The position numbers were made by a program, and so were the translations under genes. From NCBI RefSeq assembly GCF_946479975.1, contig NZ_CAMLIX010000239.1:1-7243 (forward strand): a stretch of DNA of 7,243 nt, read 5' to 3'. Below the pieces are notes generated by a model. The model did not search any database. It was not told where the DNA came from and was given only the letters and a program-made list of their open reading frames with translations. Below, piece by piece: positions 1 to 5,963 of the stretch. Numbering within the stretch: position 1 is the stretch's first letter; each line of letters opens with the position of its first letter. The DNA comes from an uncultured Flavobacterium sp. GTDB taxonomy: Bacteria; Bacteroidota; Bacteroidia; Flavobacteriales; Flavobacteriaceae.

Positions 1-415
1 CTTCATTAATATTTGTTTTGATCTTTAATTCGAAAAGCGGACTGATTTTAATTTTGTTGATTTCGATTAAATTCAACGCAAAATTGATTTCTTCTTTTGC
101 CGTGACAAACTTTTTTTTGCTTTCGTATAAAATGTAATCCAAAACATTCGCCAGTTTATCCAAAGCAAAATAAGTCTGATACGCGTGCGACTGAATCGAG
201 TTTAAAATATTCTTAAACAAATGCGGATTCAGTTTCGATTCCAGATTCTCCAATTGCAAATCATTAACTTTTGATTCTAAAGCATAAAAACTTTTTTCGG
301 CATCATCTTTTGCTTTTTTTGTCTGCATTAATTGATAAAGCATAAAGCAAATTATGACGATTAGCAGCAAAAGAATTGCTAGAAAAATATAAATGAGTGT
401 GTTGTTTTGTTGCAT
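1..415 (-). CDS. Sensor histidine kinase, LytS/YehU type (N-terminal part, runs off left edge)
   Basis: This open frame starts at an ATG (413-415) and continues past position 1, so about 138 N-terminal residues are visible. Residues 7-29 form one strongly hydrophobic helix, followed by a charged, probably coiled-coil linker (about 31-60). Next comes the phospho-acceptor region of the His_kinase family (PF06580): residues 60-74 read SKLNPHLFKNILNSI, close to the family pattern of INPHFLFNTLNSI. His65 (codon 221-223) is the expected autophosphorylation site. The ATPase domain lies outside the window. Such kinases normally act with a LytTR-domain response regulator, which I would expect nearby, but this is inference. 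The stop of the upstream membrane-protein gene is only 3 bases away and in the same frame (TAA AAC ATG), which suggests co-transcription and coupled translation. The signal sensed is unknown. Confidence 0.85.
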   Translation of the reverse strand, partial: MQQNNTLIYIFLAILLLLIVIICFMLYQLMQTKKAKDDAEKSFYALESKVNDLQLENLESKLNPHLFKNILNSIQSHAYQTYFALDKLANVLDYILYESKKKFVTAKEEINFALNLIEINKIKISPLFELKIKTNINE

Positions 416-418
416 GTT

Positions 419-871
419 TTAAGATTCCCAAATTTTTTTTAATGATCCTCTATAATAAACAAAAATTCCTATTGTTAAAACCAAAATACTAGATAACCAG
501 AGAAAATAACCTAAATCTAATGAAATAATCTTAGCCATTGTCCCACTTTCTGCCCCTAATATTTCATTCCAAAAAGAAAAAGAAATCGCTAAACAGCTTG
601 CTAAAAAACTGGAAACAACAGCTTTTTTATCATTATTTTTAATAAGATGAATAAGAGCAAATAAGCTTAAAGGATTAGCCAACCAAATAATTTCTTCAAA
701 CAATCCGCCGCCTAAAAATGCAATTGACCCCATGAATAAATAATCAAAAGATGAGGCCGTTTTTATTTCATTATTATAATTAAAGGTAATAGCATTTTGA
801 GTTAATGAAGCCCCAAATAATAATAGGCTTAAAATGATAATGTAAAATTTATTTACTTTAGAATCATCCAT
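419..871 (-). CDS. Small multi-pass membrane protein, function unknown
   Basis: The 150-residue product is dominated by hydrophobic segments at about residues 9-28, 45-77 (long, possibly two passes around EEIIWLANP), 84-101 and 117-139, so four or five membrane helices are likely. It ends in a basic tail (RGSLKKIW). There is no cleavable signal peptide and I see no catalytic motif or domain I can name. The start at ATG 869-871 fits because the first helix begins a few residues in. The gene lies directly upstream of the histidine kinase with 3 bases between stop and start, so the two are probably one transcription unit. A role as an accessory or sensing partner of the kinase is possible but rests only on position. 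No Shine-Dalgarno sequence is seen, which is normal for Bacteroidota. Confidence 0.75.
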   Translation of the reverse strand: MDDSKVNKFYIIILSLLLFGASLTQNAITFNYNNEIKTASSFDYLFMGSIAFLGGGLFEEIIWLANPLSLFALIHLIKNNDKKAVVSSFLASCLAISFSFWNEILGAESGTMAKIISLDLGYFLWLSSILVLTIGIFVYYRGSLKKIWES

Positions 872-923
872 ATTTATAAAGTTCTTTTAGGTATGACTTT
901 GTTTTAAATTTTCGTTTTTACCA

Positions 924-931
924 CAAATATG
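924..931 (-). promoter_or_regulatory. Candidate -7 element for the membrane protein/kinase unit
   Basis: Read on the minus strand this is CATATTTG, matching seven of eight positions of the Bacteroidota -7 consensus TAnnTTTG. It lies about 50 bases upstream of the ATG at 871. No convincing -33 TTG box is visible, so this is a weak call. Confidence 0.3.
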
Positions 932-1050
932 AGAAAAGCTAACGACTAAATAATAAAAACCAAGAAAATTATGACAATTGATAGAATTCTAATTTGTGTT
1001 AACATTAAGTAAAATACAATCGTTTAATTATGATTTCGAGCACTTTTCAC

Positions 1051-1058
1051 TACATTTG
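1051..1058 (+). promoter_or_regulatory. -7 promoter element of the MMPL exporter gene
   Basis: TACATTTG is a full match to the Bacteroidota -7 consensus TAnnTTTG and is followed by CA, as is common in flavobacterial promoters. The exporter ATG is 20 bases downstream, so the predicted untranslated leader is only about 10-15 nt. No clear -33 TTG box lies at the usual 17-23 nt spacing. The rest of the 207-bp divergent region (872-1078) is AT-rich, and I see no operator or hairpin of note in it. Confidence 0.6.
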
Positions 1059-1078
1059 CATCCATTTTTAAAGATTTT

Positions 1079-3451
1079 ATGAAAAACACTATCCAAGTTG
1101 GATTTTGGGAAAAATTGGCCCGAATCATACTTAAAAACCGAATTACGATTCTGGTTATACTTTCTGCTTTAACAATTTTCTTTGGTTATCAGTGGAAAAA
1201 CCTTGCTATGACTTATACTGAGGCTAATTTGCTTCCTAAAGATCATATTGCAAATAAAGAGTATCAAAAGTTCCTTGATAAGTTTGGCGAAGAAGGAAAT
1301 CTTGTAGTGATTGGTTTTAAAGATCCGAAATTCTTTACTCCAAAAAATTATGCTGCATGGAATGAGTTAATGACGGGTTTAAAAAAATCTAAAGAAGTTG
1401 ATTTGGTTGTTTCTTTAAACGATTTGAAAAAACTGGAAAAAGATACCGTTAACGAAAAATTTGTTTTAACTCCATTTATCGATCAAAGCAAAGTTCTCGA
1501 TCCTGCTTATTTGAAAACCGTTCAATATGAATTGTTTCATAATTTACCTTTTTACGAAGGATTATTATTCAATAAAGAAAGCGGTAGTATTCGTTCTGCA
1601 GTTTACATCAACAAAAATCTGGTAAATACTGCAAACAGAAAAACTTTTATCCTTCAAAATCTGGTTCCGAAAATCGATAAATTCGAAAAAACAACTGGAA
1701 TTGACTTGAAAGTTTCGGGAATGCCGTACATCAGAACTATCAATGCGGACAATATGAAAGGCGAAATCGGACTTTTCATTGGCGCGTCTTTATTGACGGT
1801 TTCGTTGATTTTCTTTTTCTTTTTCCGTTCGTTTAGAGCTACGTTTATTTCGATTTGTATTTTAATTGTCGGCGTAACTTGGTCGTTTGGAACGCTTGGA
1901 TTATTTGGTTATAAAATCACTATTTTAACAGCTATTATTCCGCCGTTGATTATCGTAATCGGAATTACAAACTGTATATTCCTGATTAATAAATACCAGC
2001 AGGAAATTAAAATACACAACAATCAGGCAAAAGCTCTACAGCGTGTGATTTCTAAAATTGGATCATCGACTTTGATGACCAATTTAACGGCTGCAATTGG
2101 TTTTGCAACTTTGATGATTACAGGAAACGAATTGCTTTTTGAATTCGGTTTAGTAACTTCTATTAACGTACTTTCCGTTTATACTTTGACACTTTTTATA
2201 GTGCCAATTATTTACAGTTTTATGCCTTTGCCAAAAGCGAAACATTTATATCACTTAGACAAAACGTATATTTCGACGCTTTTAAATACTGTTACAAATA
2301 TTGTAAAAGGTAAAAAGACTATTGTTTACACGATTTATGCTATACTTTTTCTTGTAAGTTTAAACGGAGTGAGACAAATGAAAGTTTCTGGAAGTTTGAT
2401 TGGTGAAATGCCAAAAAGCGCTTCTTTCTTTAAAGATATTTTATTTTACGAAAAGGAATTTAACGGAGTAATGCCTCTTGAAATTATGGTGGATACTAAG
2501 AAGAAAAAAGGTGTTATGAAGGCTTCGACCATTCGTAAAATGGATGAATTGCAGAATACTATTTCTGAAATTCCAGAATTGGCAAAACCAGTTTCTGTGG
2601 TGAATTTGGTTAAATATTCGAAACAGGCTTTCTACAACGGAAATCCAGAATATTACCAATTGCCAACTTCGCAAGAGCAGACTTTCATTTTAAGTTATGC
2701 TAAAAATGCGACAAAAAACAGCAAAGAAAATCTAATGAAAGCTTACGTTGATTCGACGGGACAATATGCGAGAATCACGACTTTCATGAAAGATATTGGA
2801 ACAGATGAGATGGCGAAAGTAGAAGGAAAACTTCGCAATAAAATCAATGAAATTTTCCCGAAAGACCGTTTTGAAGTTACGATTACAGGAAAAGCATTGG
2901 TTTTCCAAAAAGGAACAACTTACCTGGCACACAACTTAATCGAATCGTTGCTTTTTGCGATTTTGACGATAGCCTTTTTGATGTTGTATTTATTCCGTTC
3001 TTTCAAAATGGTAATGGCTTCTTTGATTACGAATATTTTACCGCTTTGCATCACTTCTGGATTAATGGGTTATTTCGGAATTCCGCTAAAACCTTCAACG
3101 ATATTGGTATTCAGTATCGCTTTCGGAATCTCGGTTGATAATGCGATTCAGTTTATGGCGAAATACAAACACGATCTGATTCAGAATAAAGGAAAAGTAA
3201 AAAAATCGGTTTTCAGCGCTTTAAGAGAAACTGGAGTAAGTACTTTCTACACTTCTGTAGTTTTGATTTTAGGTTTTGCGACTTTTACTTTATCAAGTTT
3301 CAGCGGAACGATTGCTTTAGGAGGATTAATTTCTTGTACTTTGGTTTTTGCGATGTTCGCTAATTTGGTTGTTCTGCCTTCTTTGGTTTTGACTTTTGAA
3401 AAAAAGAAAACTAAGAAAGAGGAATTGGAGAATAATAATTTGGAAAAATAG
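1079..3451 (+). CDS. RND superfamily exporter, MMPL-type (efflux/lipid transport permease)
   Basis: The 790-residue protein has the two-fold RND/MMPL layout. A first helix (about 22-37) is followed by a large extracytoplasmic loop (about 40-227) and a block of five helices (about 228-249, 254-274, 281-303, 331-347, 351-380). The second half repeats this with a helix (413-428), a loop (about 430-617) and five helices (about 620-638, 644-666, 672-692, 721-738, 742-770), giving 12 in all. The signature of TM4-like helices is clear in the second half (GISVDNAIQF, 683-692, with Asp687). The first half reads GITNCIFLINKY (295-306) and lacks the acidic residue. Related proteins use the proton gradient to move lipids, hydrophobic compounds or drugs across the inner membrane. 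The substrate cannot be told from sequence. The tail (775-790) is highly charged and cytoplasmic. A -7 element stands 20 bases upstream. No adaptor or TolC-like gene is adjacent, consistent with an MMPL-type rather than an AcrB-type pump. Confidence 0.88.
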   Translation: MKNTIQVGFWEKLARIILKNRITILVILSALTIFFGYQWKNLAMTYTEANLLPKDHIANKEYQKFLDKFGEEGNLVVIGFKDPKFFTPKNYAAWNELMTGLKKSKEVDLVVSLNDLKKLEKDTVNEKFVLTPFIDQSKVLDPAYLKTVQYELFHNLPFYEGLLFNKESGSIRSAVYINKNLVNTANRKTFILQNLVPKIDKFEKTTGIDLKVSGMPYIRTINADNMKGEIGLFIGASLLTVSLIFFFFFRSFRATFISICILIVGVTWSFGTLGLFGYKITILTAIIPPLIIVIGITNCIFLINKYQQEIKIHNNQAKALQRVISKIGSSTLMTNLTAAIGFATLMITGNELLFEFGLVTSINVLSVYTLTLFIVPIIYSFMPLPKAKHLYHLDKTYISTLLNTVTNIVKGKKTIVYTIYAILFLVSLNGVRQMKVSGSLIGEMPKSASFFKDILFYEKEFNGVMPLEIMVDTKKKKGVMKASTIRKMDELQNTISEIPELAKPVSVVNLVKYSKQAFYNGNPEYYQLPTSQEQTFILSYAKNATKNSKENLMKAYVDSTGQYARITTFMKDIGTDEMAKVEGKLRNKINEIFPKDRFEVTITGKALVFQKGTTYLAHNLIESLLFAILTIAFLMLYLFRSFKMVMASLITNILPLCITSGLMGYFGIPLKPSTILVFSIAFGISVDNAIQFMAKYKHDLIQNKGKVKKSVFSALRETGVSTFYTSVVLILGFATFTLSSFSGTIALGGLISCTLVFAMFANLVVLPSLVLTFEKKKTKKEELENNNLEK

Positions 3452-3453
3452 TT

Positions 3454-3490
3454 TTTTGCCATAAATTTCACGAATTGGCGCGAATTAAAA
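3454..3490 (+). repeat. Degenerate ACGAATT-type intergenic repeat
   Basis: The 42-bp gap between the exporter stop and the next ATG is almost filled by TTTTGCC followed by two near-copies, TTTCACGAATT (3466-3476) and GGCGCGAATT (3477-3486). It resembles an ACGAATT-rich repeat that I recall from many Flavobacterium intergenic regions, although this copy has drifted. The recalled resemblance is unverified. Confidence 0.45.
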
Positions 3491-3493
3491 GCA

Positions 3494-4024
3494 ATGGACA
3501 AAATCGAAATTTACTCAAGCAAGAAAAAATCGTTTTTACTGTTAATCGCCTCCATTATGTTTGTTATTGGAGGAATTTGGGCGTTTATAAATGCTGAAAT
3601 TTTAGCTAGTTCTCAATCAAGAAACCCAACTTTCATAAAAGGTATAGGAATTATTTCTGTTTTGTTTTTTGGTTTCGCAGCTTATATTTCGATTAAACAA
3701 TTGGTTAAAAACAAACTTTTTCTAATTATTGACGAAAATGGAATTGATGTAAATCCAAAAAAGAATTCATCAGAATTTATAAATTGGAGCAATATTGAAG
3801 GTTTTGCAGAACTGAAAATACAAAGCCAAAAAATGGTACTTATTGAAGTTAACAATCCTGATTTCTGGATTGAAAAGGAAACCAATTTATTACGAAGAAA
3901 AATGATTCAGTATAATTTTAACGAGTACGGTTCACCTTTTTGCCTTTCAGCAGTTTCAATGCAAATAAATCATGCTGAACTCATGAAAATATTAAATGAG
4001 AATCTTCAGAAACATAAAAATTAG
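3494..4024 (+). CDS. Two-helix membrane protein, STM3941-like family
   Basis: The 176-residue product has a short charged N-terminus, a hydrophobic helix at about residues 13-32, a second at about 48-68, and then a soluble domain of about 105 residues. That domain begins FLIIDENGIDVNPKK and continues with INWSNIEGF, a strand-rich pattern reminiscent of small PH-like membrane-associated domains. The helix pair followed by LIIDENGI and a W-containing strand is what I recall for proteins annotated as STM3941 family, whose function is unknown. The ATG at 3494 places the first helix close to the N-terminus. The gene lies 42 bases after the exporter on the same strand and has no recognisable promoter of its own, so co-transcription is likely. 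A functional link to the exporter is only inferred. Confidence 0.75.
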   Translation: MDKIEIYSSKKKSFLLLIASIMFVIGGIWAFINAEILASSQSRNPTFIKGIGIISVLFFGFAAYISIKQLVKNKLFLIIDENGIDVNPKKNSSEFINWSNIEGFAELKIQSQKMVLIEVNNPDFWIEKETNLLRRKMIQYNFNEYGSPFCLSAVSMQINHAELMKILNENLQKHKN

Positions 4025-4030
4025 AAATTA

Positions 4031-4151
4031 ATAGCAAAGTTTGTCATTTCGACGAAGGAGAAATCTCCACGAGTAGCTCCGCACAGCAATTCATAACTTT
4101 GTCGAGTTTTTACGGAGATTTCTCCTTCGTCGAAATGACAAAAATGGCTAT
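4031..4151. repeat. Large palindromic (MITE/REP-like) element with 29-nt perfect arms
   Basis: The left arm at 4040-4068 is the exact reverse complement of the right arm at 4114-4142 (29 of 29 bases). The arms start with TTTGTCATTTCGACGAAGG and end with GGAGAAATCTCC in the left copy. The 45-nt interior (4069-4113) pairs only partly. Outside the arms, ATAGC (4031-4035) can pair with GCTAT (4147-4151) across a 4+4-nt internal loop, so the hairpin may reach 121 nt. There is no open frame inside and no T-run after either arm, so it is not a standard terminator. It resembles dispersed hairpin repeats that I recall from flavobacterial genomes. As RNA it would be very stable and could halt exonucleases or readthrough between the STM3941-like gene and asnS. 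Confidence 0.9.
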
Positions 4152-4162
4152 AAACAAAACTT

Positions 4163-4184
4163 GAAGTAAAAAATTACTTCTTTT
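4163..4184 (+). terminator. Possible AT-rich hairpin terminator
   Basis: GAAGTAA (4163-4169) and TTACTTC (4174-4180) form a perfect 7-bp stem with an AAAA loop, followed directly by TTTT. The shape is that of an intrinsic terminator, but the stem has only two G-C pairs and the T-run is short, so efficiency would be low. It lies just after the large palindrome and just before the ncRNA-like element. Its 3' side overlaps a weak -7-like sequence (TTCTTTTG, 4178-4185). Confidence 0.35.
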
Positions 4185-4190
4185 GAAAAC

Positions 4191-4276
4191 GAATATCCTA
4201 GCCCTGATAGAAGCGACATCCTTTCTATTTTTTCTTTAAAAATAGAAAGATATAGCGGATAGCAGGAAACAGCTTC
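4191..4276 (+). ncRNA. Flavo-1-like structured non-coding RNA
   Basis: The stretch TATCCTAGCCCTGATAG (4194-4210), a long hairpin, and then ATAGCGGATAGCAGG (4252-4266) matches a conserved block that I recall from many Flavobacterium intergenic regions and that I take to be the Flavo-1 RNA motif, a presumed ncRNA of unknown role. The central hairpin is a 12-bp perfect stem, 4221-4232 with 4238-4249, with a 5-nt TCTTT loop. The flanking conserved segments can pair: CCTG (4203-4206) with CAGG (4263-4266), AGC (4200-4202) with GCT (4272-4274), and alternatively TATCC (4194-4198) with GGATA (4257-4261). The central stem is variable AT-rich sequence between conserved flanks, as expected of a structured RNA. 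A weak -7-like TTCTTTTG at 4178-4185 would start a transcript near its 5' end. The family name is from memory and the ends are approximate. Confidence 0.6.
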
Positions 4277-4296
4277 AAAAATTAATTAATATCTTT

Positions 4297-4304
4297 TATA
4301 TTTG
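4297..4304 (+). promoter_or_regulatory. -7 promoter element of asnS
   Basis: TATATTTG is a complete match to the Bacteroidota -7 consensus TAnnTTTG and is followed by CA. A TTC at 4273-4275 stands 21 bases upstream in the place of a -33 TTG box. The predicted transcript has a leader of about 70 nt before the asnS ATG. The element begins about 20 bases after the end of the ncRNA-like structure, so asnS appears to have its own promoter rather than depending on upstream transcription. Confidence 0.6.
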
Positions 4305-4335
4305 CAATTCGATATAAAAAACACTGATTTTTTTT

Positions 4336-4378
4336 AATCTAAAATCTCCCGATACTTCGGGACTAAAAATCTAAAATT
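4336..4378 (+). repeat. Leader hairpin between 10-nt direct repeats
   Basis: TCCCGA (4347-4352) and TCGGGA (4357-4362) form a 6-bp GC-rich stem with a TACT loop. The hairpin lies between two exact copies of AATCTAAAAT (4336-4345 and 4369-4378). It sits in the asnS 5' leader and ends 20 bases before the start codon. It could be an inserted palindromic repeat with duplicated flanks, or a translation-affecting leader hairpin. It lacks the features of a T-box. Confidence 0.55.
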
Positions 4379-4381
4379 AAA

Positions 4382-5827
4382 ATGAAACACACAAAGGTTA
4401 AAGACTTATTAAACAGTACGACGACGCTACAGGAAGTGAATGCAAAAGGATGGGTGAGAACTTTTAGAAATAATCAGTTCATCGCGCTTAATGACGGTTC
4501 TACAATTAATAATATTCAATGTGTTGTTGATTTTGAAAATACTCCAGAAGAAACTTTAAAAAGAATCACGACTGGAGCTGCGGTTTCTGTTTTTGGAACT
4601 TTGGTTGAAAGTAAAGGTGCAGGTCAGAAATATGAGATTCAGGTTTCTAAATTGGAAATCCTTGGAGATTCTGATGCGGAGAAATTCCCAATGCAACCGA
4701 AAAAACACTCTTTAGAATTTTTACGCGAAAACGCTCACTTGCGTGTTCGTACAAATGCTTTTGGTGCGATTATGCGTGTGCGTTCGGTATTGTCATTTGC
4801 TGTTCATAAATATTTTCAGGAAAAAGGTTTTGTGTATGTAAACACGCCAATTATCACGGGAGCTGATGCTGAAGGTGCTGGAGAAATGTTCCAGGTAACT
4901 TCTTTGCCACTTGATAATCTTCCTAAAAATGAAGAAGGAAACATCGATTTCAAAAAAGATTTCTTTGGAAAACATACGAACTTGACAGTTTCTGGACAAT
5001 TAGAAGGAGAAACTTTTGCAATGGCTTTGGGTCAGATTTATACTTTTGGACCAACGTTTAGAGCAGAAAACTCAAATACTTCTCGTCACTTGGCAGAATT
5101 CTGGATGATCGAGCCGGAAGTTGCGTTCAATGATTTGGATGACAACATGGATTTGGCTGAAGATTTTATTCAGTACGTAATTAAATATGCTTTAGACAAT
5201 TGTCAGGATGATTTGAAATTCTTAGAAGGAAGACTTTTAGAAGAAGAAAAATCAAAACCACAAGCAGACAGAAGCGAAATGGCGTTGTTAGAGAAATTAA
5301 ACTTCGTTTTAGAAAACAACTTCAAACGTGTTTCTTATACTGAAGCAATTGACATTTTAAGAGATTCAACTCCAAATAAAAAGAAGAAATTTCAATATAT
5401 TATCAACGAATGGGGAGCTGATTTACAGTCAGAACACGAGCGTTATTTAGTAGAAAAACACTTTAAATGTCCGGTAATTTTGTTTGATTACCCAGCAAAC
5501 ATCAAAGCGTTTTACATGCGTTTGAACGACAACACAGAACCAGGAAGAGAAACTGTTCGTGCAATGGACATCCTTTTCCCTGGAATTGGAGAAATCGTTG
5601 GTGGTTCTGAAAGAGAAGAACGTTACGATGTTTTGGTTGAAAAAATGAAAGCTTTAGAAATCGACGAAGAAGAATTATACTGGTATTTAGACACCAGAAG
5701 ATTCGGTTCTGCAACACACGCAGGTTTCGGTTTAGGATTTGAGCGTTTGGTATTGTTTGTAACTGGTATGACAAACATTAGAGACGTAATTCCTTTCCCA
5801 AGAACTCCTGGAAGTGCAGAGTTTTAA
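4382..5827 (+). CDS. asnS: Asparaginyl-tRNA synthetase (class IIb)
   Basis: The 481-residue enzyme charges tRNA-Asn with asparagine using ATP, in the cytoplasm. Residues about 15-100 form the N-terminal OB-fold anticodon-binding domain. The class II catalytic core follows, with motif 1 around 152-170 ([18 protein letters not shown]), motif 2 at 222-246 ([20 protein letters not shown], then MIEPE) and motif 3 at 448-481 ([20 protein letters not shown], then the terminal [11 protein letters not shown]). The C-terminal DVIPFPR.PG is typical of AsnRS and distinguishes it, with overall length, from the longer bacterial AspRS. It is slightly longer than the E. coli enzyme (466 residues). Part of the extra length appears to be a charged helical segment at about 277-305. 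The ATG at 4382 puts the OB-fold at the expected distance. The gene has its own promoter, and rpoN follows 136 bases downstream on the same strand. Confidence 0.97.
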   Translation: MKHTKVKDLLNSTTTLQEVNAKGWVRTFRNNQFIALNDGSTINNIQCVVDFENTPEETLKRITTGAAVSVFGTLVESKGAGQKYEIQVSKLEILGDSDAEKFPMQPKKHSLEFLRENAHLRVRTNAFGAIMRVRSVLSFAVHKYFQEKGFVYVNTPIITGADAEGAGEMFQVTSLPLDNLPKNEEGNIDFKKDFFGKHTNLTVSGQLEGETFAMALGQIYTFGPTFRAENSNTSRHLAEFWMIEPEVAFNDLDDNMDLAEDFIQYVIKYALDNCQDDLKFLEGRLLEEEKSKPQADRSEMALLEKLNFVLENNFKRVSYTEAIDILRDSTPNKKKKFQYIINEWGADLQSEHERYLVEKHFKCPVILFDYPANIKAFYMRLNDNTEPGRETVRAMDILFPGIGEIVGGSEREERYDVLVEKMKALEIDEEELYWYLDTRRFGSATHAGFGLGFERLVLFVTGMTNIRDVIPFPRTPGSAEF

Positions 5828-5828
5828 T

Positions 5829-5868
5829 CTGAGGTTCTAAGGTACTGAGGTACTAAGATTCTAAGGTT
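5829..5868 (+). repeat. Tandem array of five 8-nt units (CTRAG-NNN), left arm
   Basis: Directly after the asnS stop are five contiguous octamers: CTGAGGTT, CTAAGGTA, CTGAGGTA, CTAAGATT and CTAAGGTT. The CT(A/G)AG core is constant and the last three bases vary. The period of 8 is out of step with codons, and the array contains no gene. It faces a second array (5921-5960) of reverse-complementary units. Confidence 0.85.
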
Positions 5869-5892
5869 TTAAAATATAAATAAAATAATTAA

Positions 5893-5906
5893 ACGAATTA
5901 ATTCGT
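5893..5906. repeat. 14-nt perfect palindrome between the two octamer arrays
   Basis: ACGAATTAATTCGT reads the same on both strands. It lies between the facing octamer arrays, 24 bases from the left array and 14 from the right. It could be the apex of a cruciform or RNA hairpin, or a binding site for a dimeric regulator. It shares ACGAATT with the repeat at 3454-3490. Confidence 0.6.
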
Positions 5907-5920
5907 AAACATAAGATAAG

Positions 5921-5960
5921 TTACTTAGTGCCTTAGCACCTTAGTAACTTAGCACCTTTT
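5921..5960 (+). repeat. Tandem array of 8-nt units (NNN-CTTAG), right arm
   Basis: Four contiguous octamers, TTACTTAG, TGCCTTAG, CACCTTAG and TAACTTAG, are followed by a decayed fifth, CACCTTTT. Their CTTAG core is the reverse complement of the CTAAG core of the left array. Aligned in register, the two arrays can pair in repeated 5-bp blocks separated by 3-nt partly unpaired spacers, with a 52-nt middle. The last unit ends 3 bases before the rpoN start codon, so the structure would reach the translation initiation region of rpoN. Confidence 0.85.
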
Positions 5961-5963
5961 TCT

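Noticed and set aside
2441..2932. Minus-strand open frames at 2441-2674 and 2732-2932 inside the exporter gene
   Set aside because: They lie opposite a well-supported coding frame, have low-complexity or Cys/Phe-rich translations with no domain, and have no promoter or plausible gene context.
3247..3501. Minus-strand open frame across the exporter 3' end
   Set aside because: Its translation is the antisense of a conserved transmembrane region, and its start lies in the intergenic repeat. It looks like a shadow frame.
3682..3885. Minus-strand open frame inside the STM3941-like gene
   Set aside because: It is fully antisense to a better-supported gene and shows no recognisable domain.
4031..4151. 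Large palindrome as a complete insertion sequence or a standard intrinsic terminator
   Set aside because: It is too short for a transposase and contains no frame. Neither strand has a T-run after the stem.
4305..4381. T-box or tRNA-like control of asnS in its leader
   Set aside because: The leader is only about 70 nt and AT-rich with a single 6-bp hairpin. There is no T-box sequence, specifier loop or terminator/antiterminator pair, and T-boxes are mainly a Gram-positive system.
4793..5774. Minus-strand open frames at 4793-4999 and 5502-5774 inside asnS
   Set aside because: They are antisense to conserved catalytic parts of asnS, and their protein sequence has no family character.
5829..5960. 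Octamer arrays as a CRISPR-like array
   Set aside because: The units are only 8 nt, contiguous, with 3-nt variable parts. There are no 20-40-nt repeats or spacers and no cas genes nearby.
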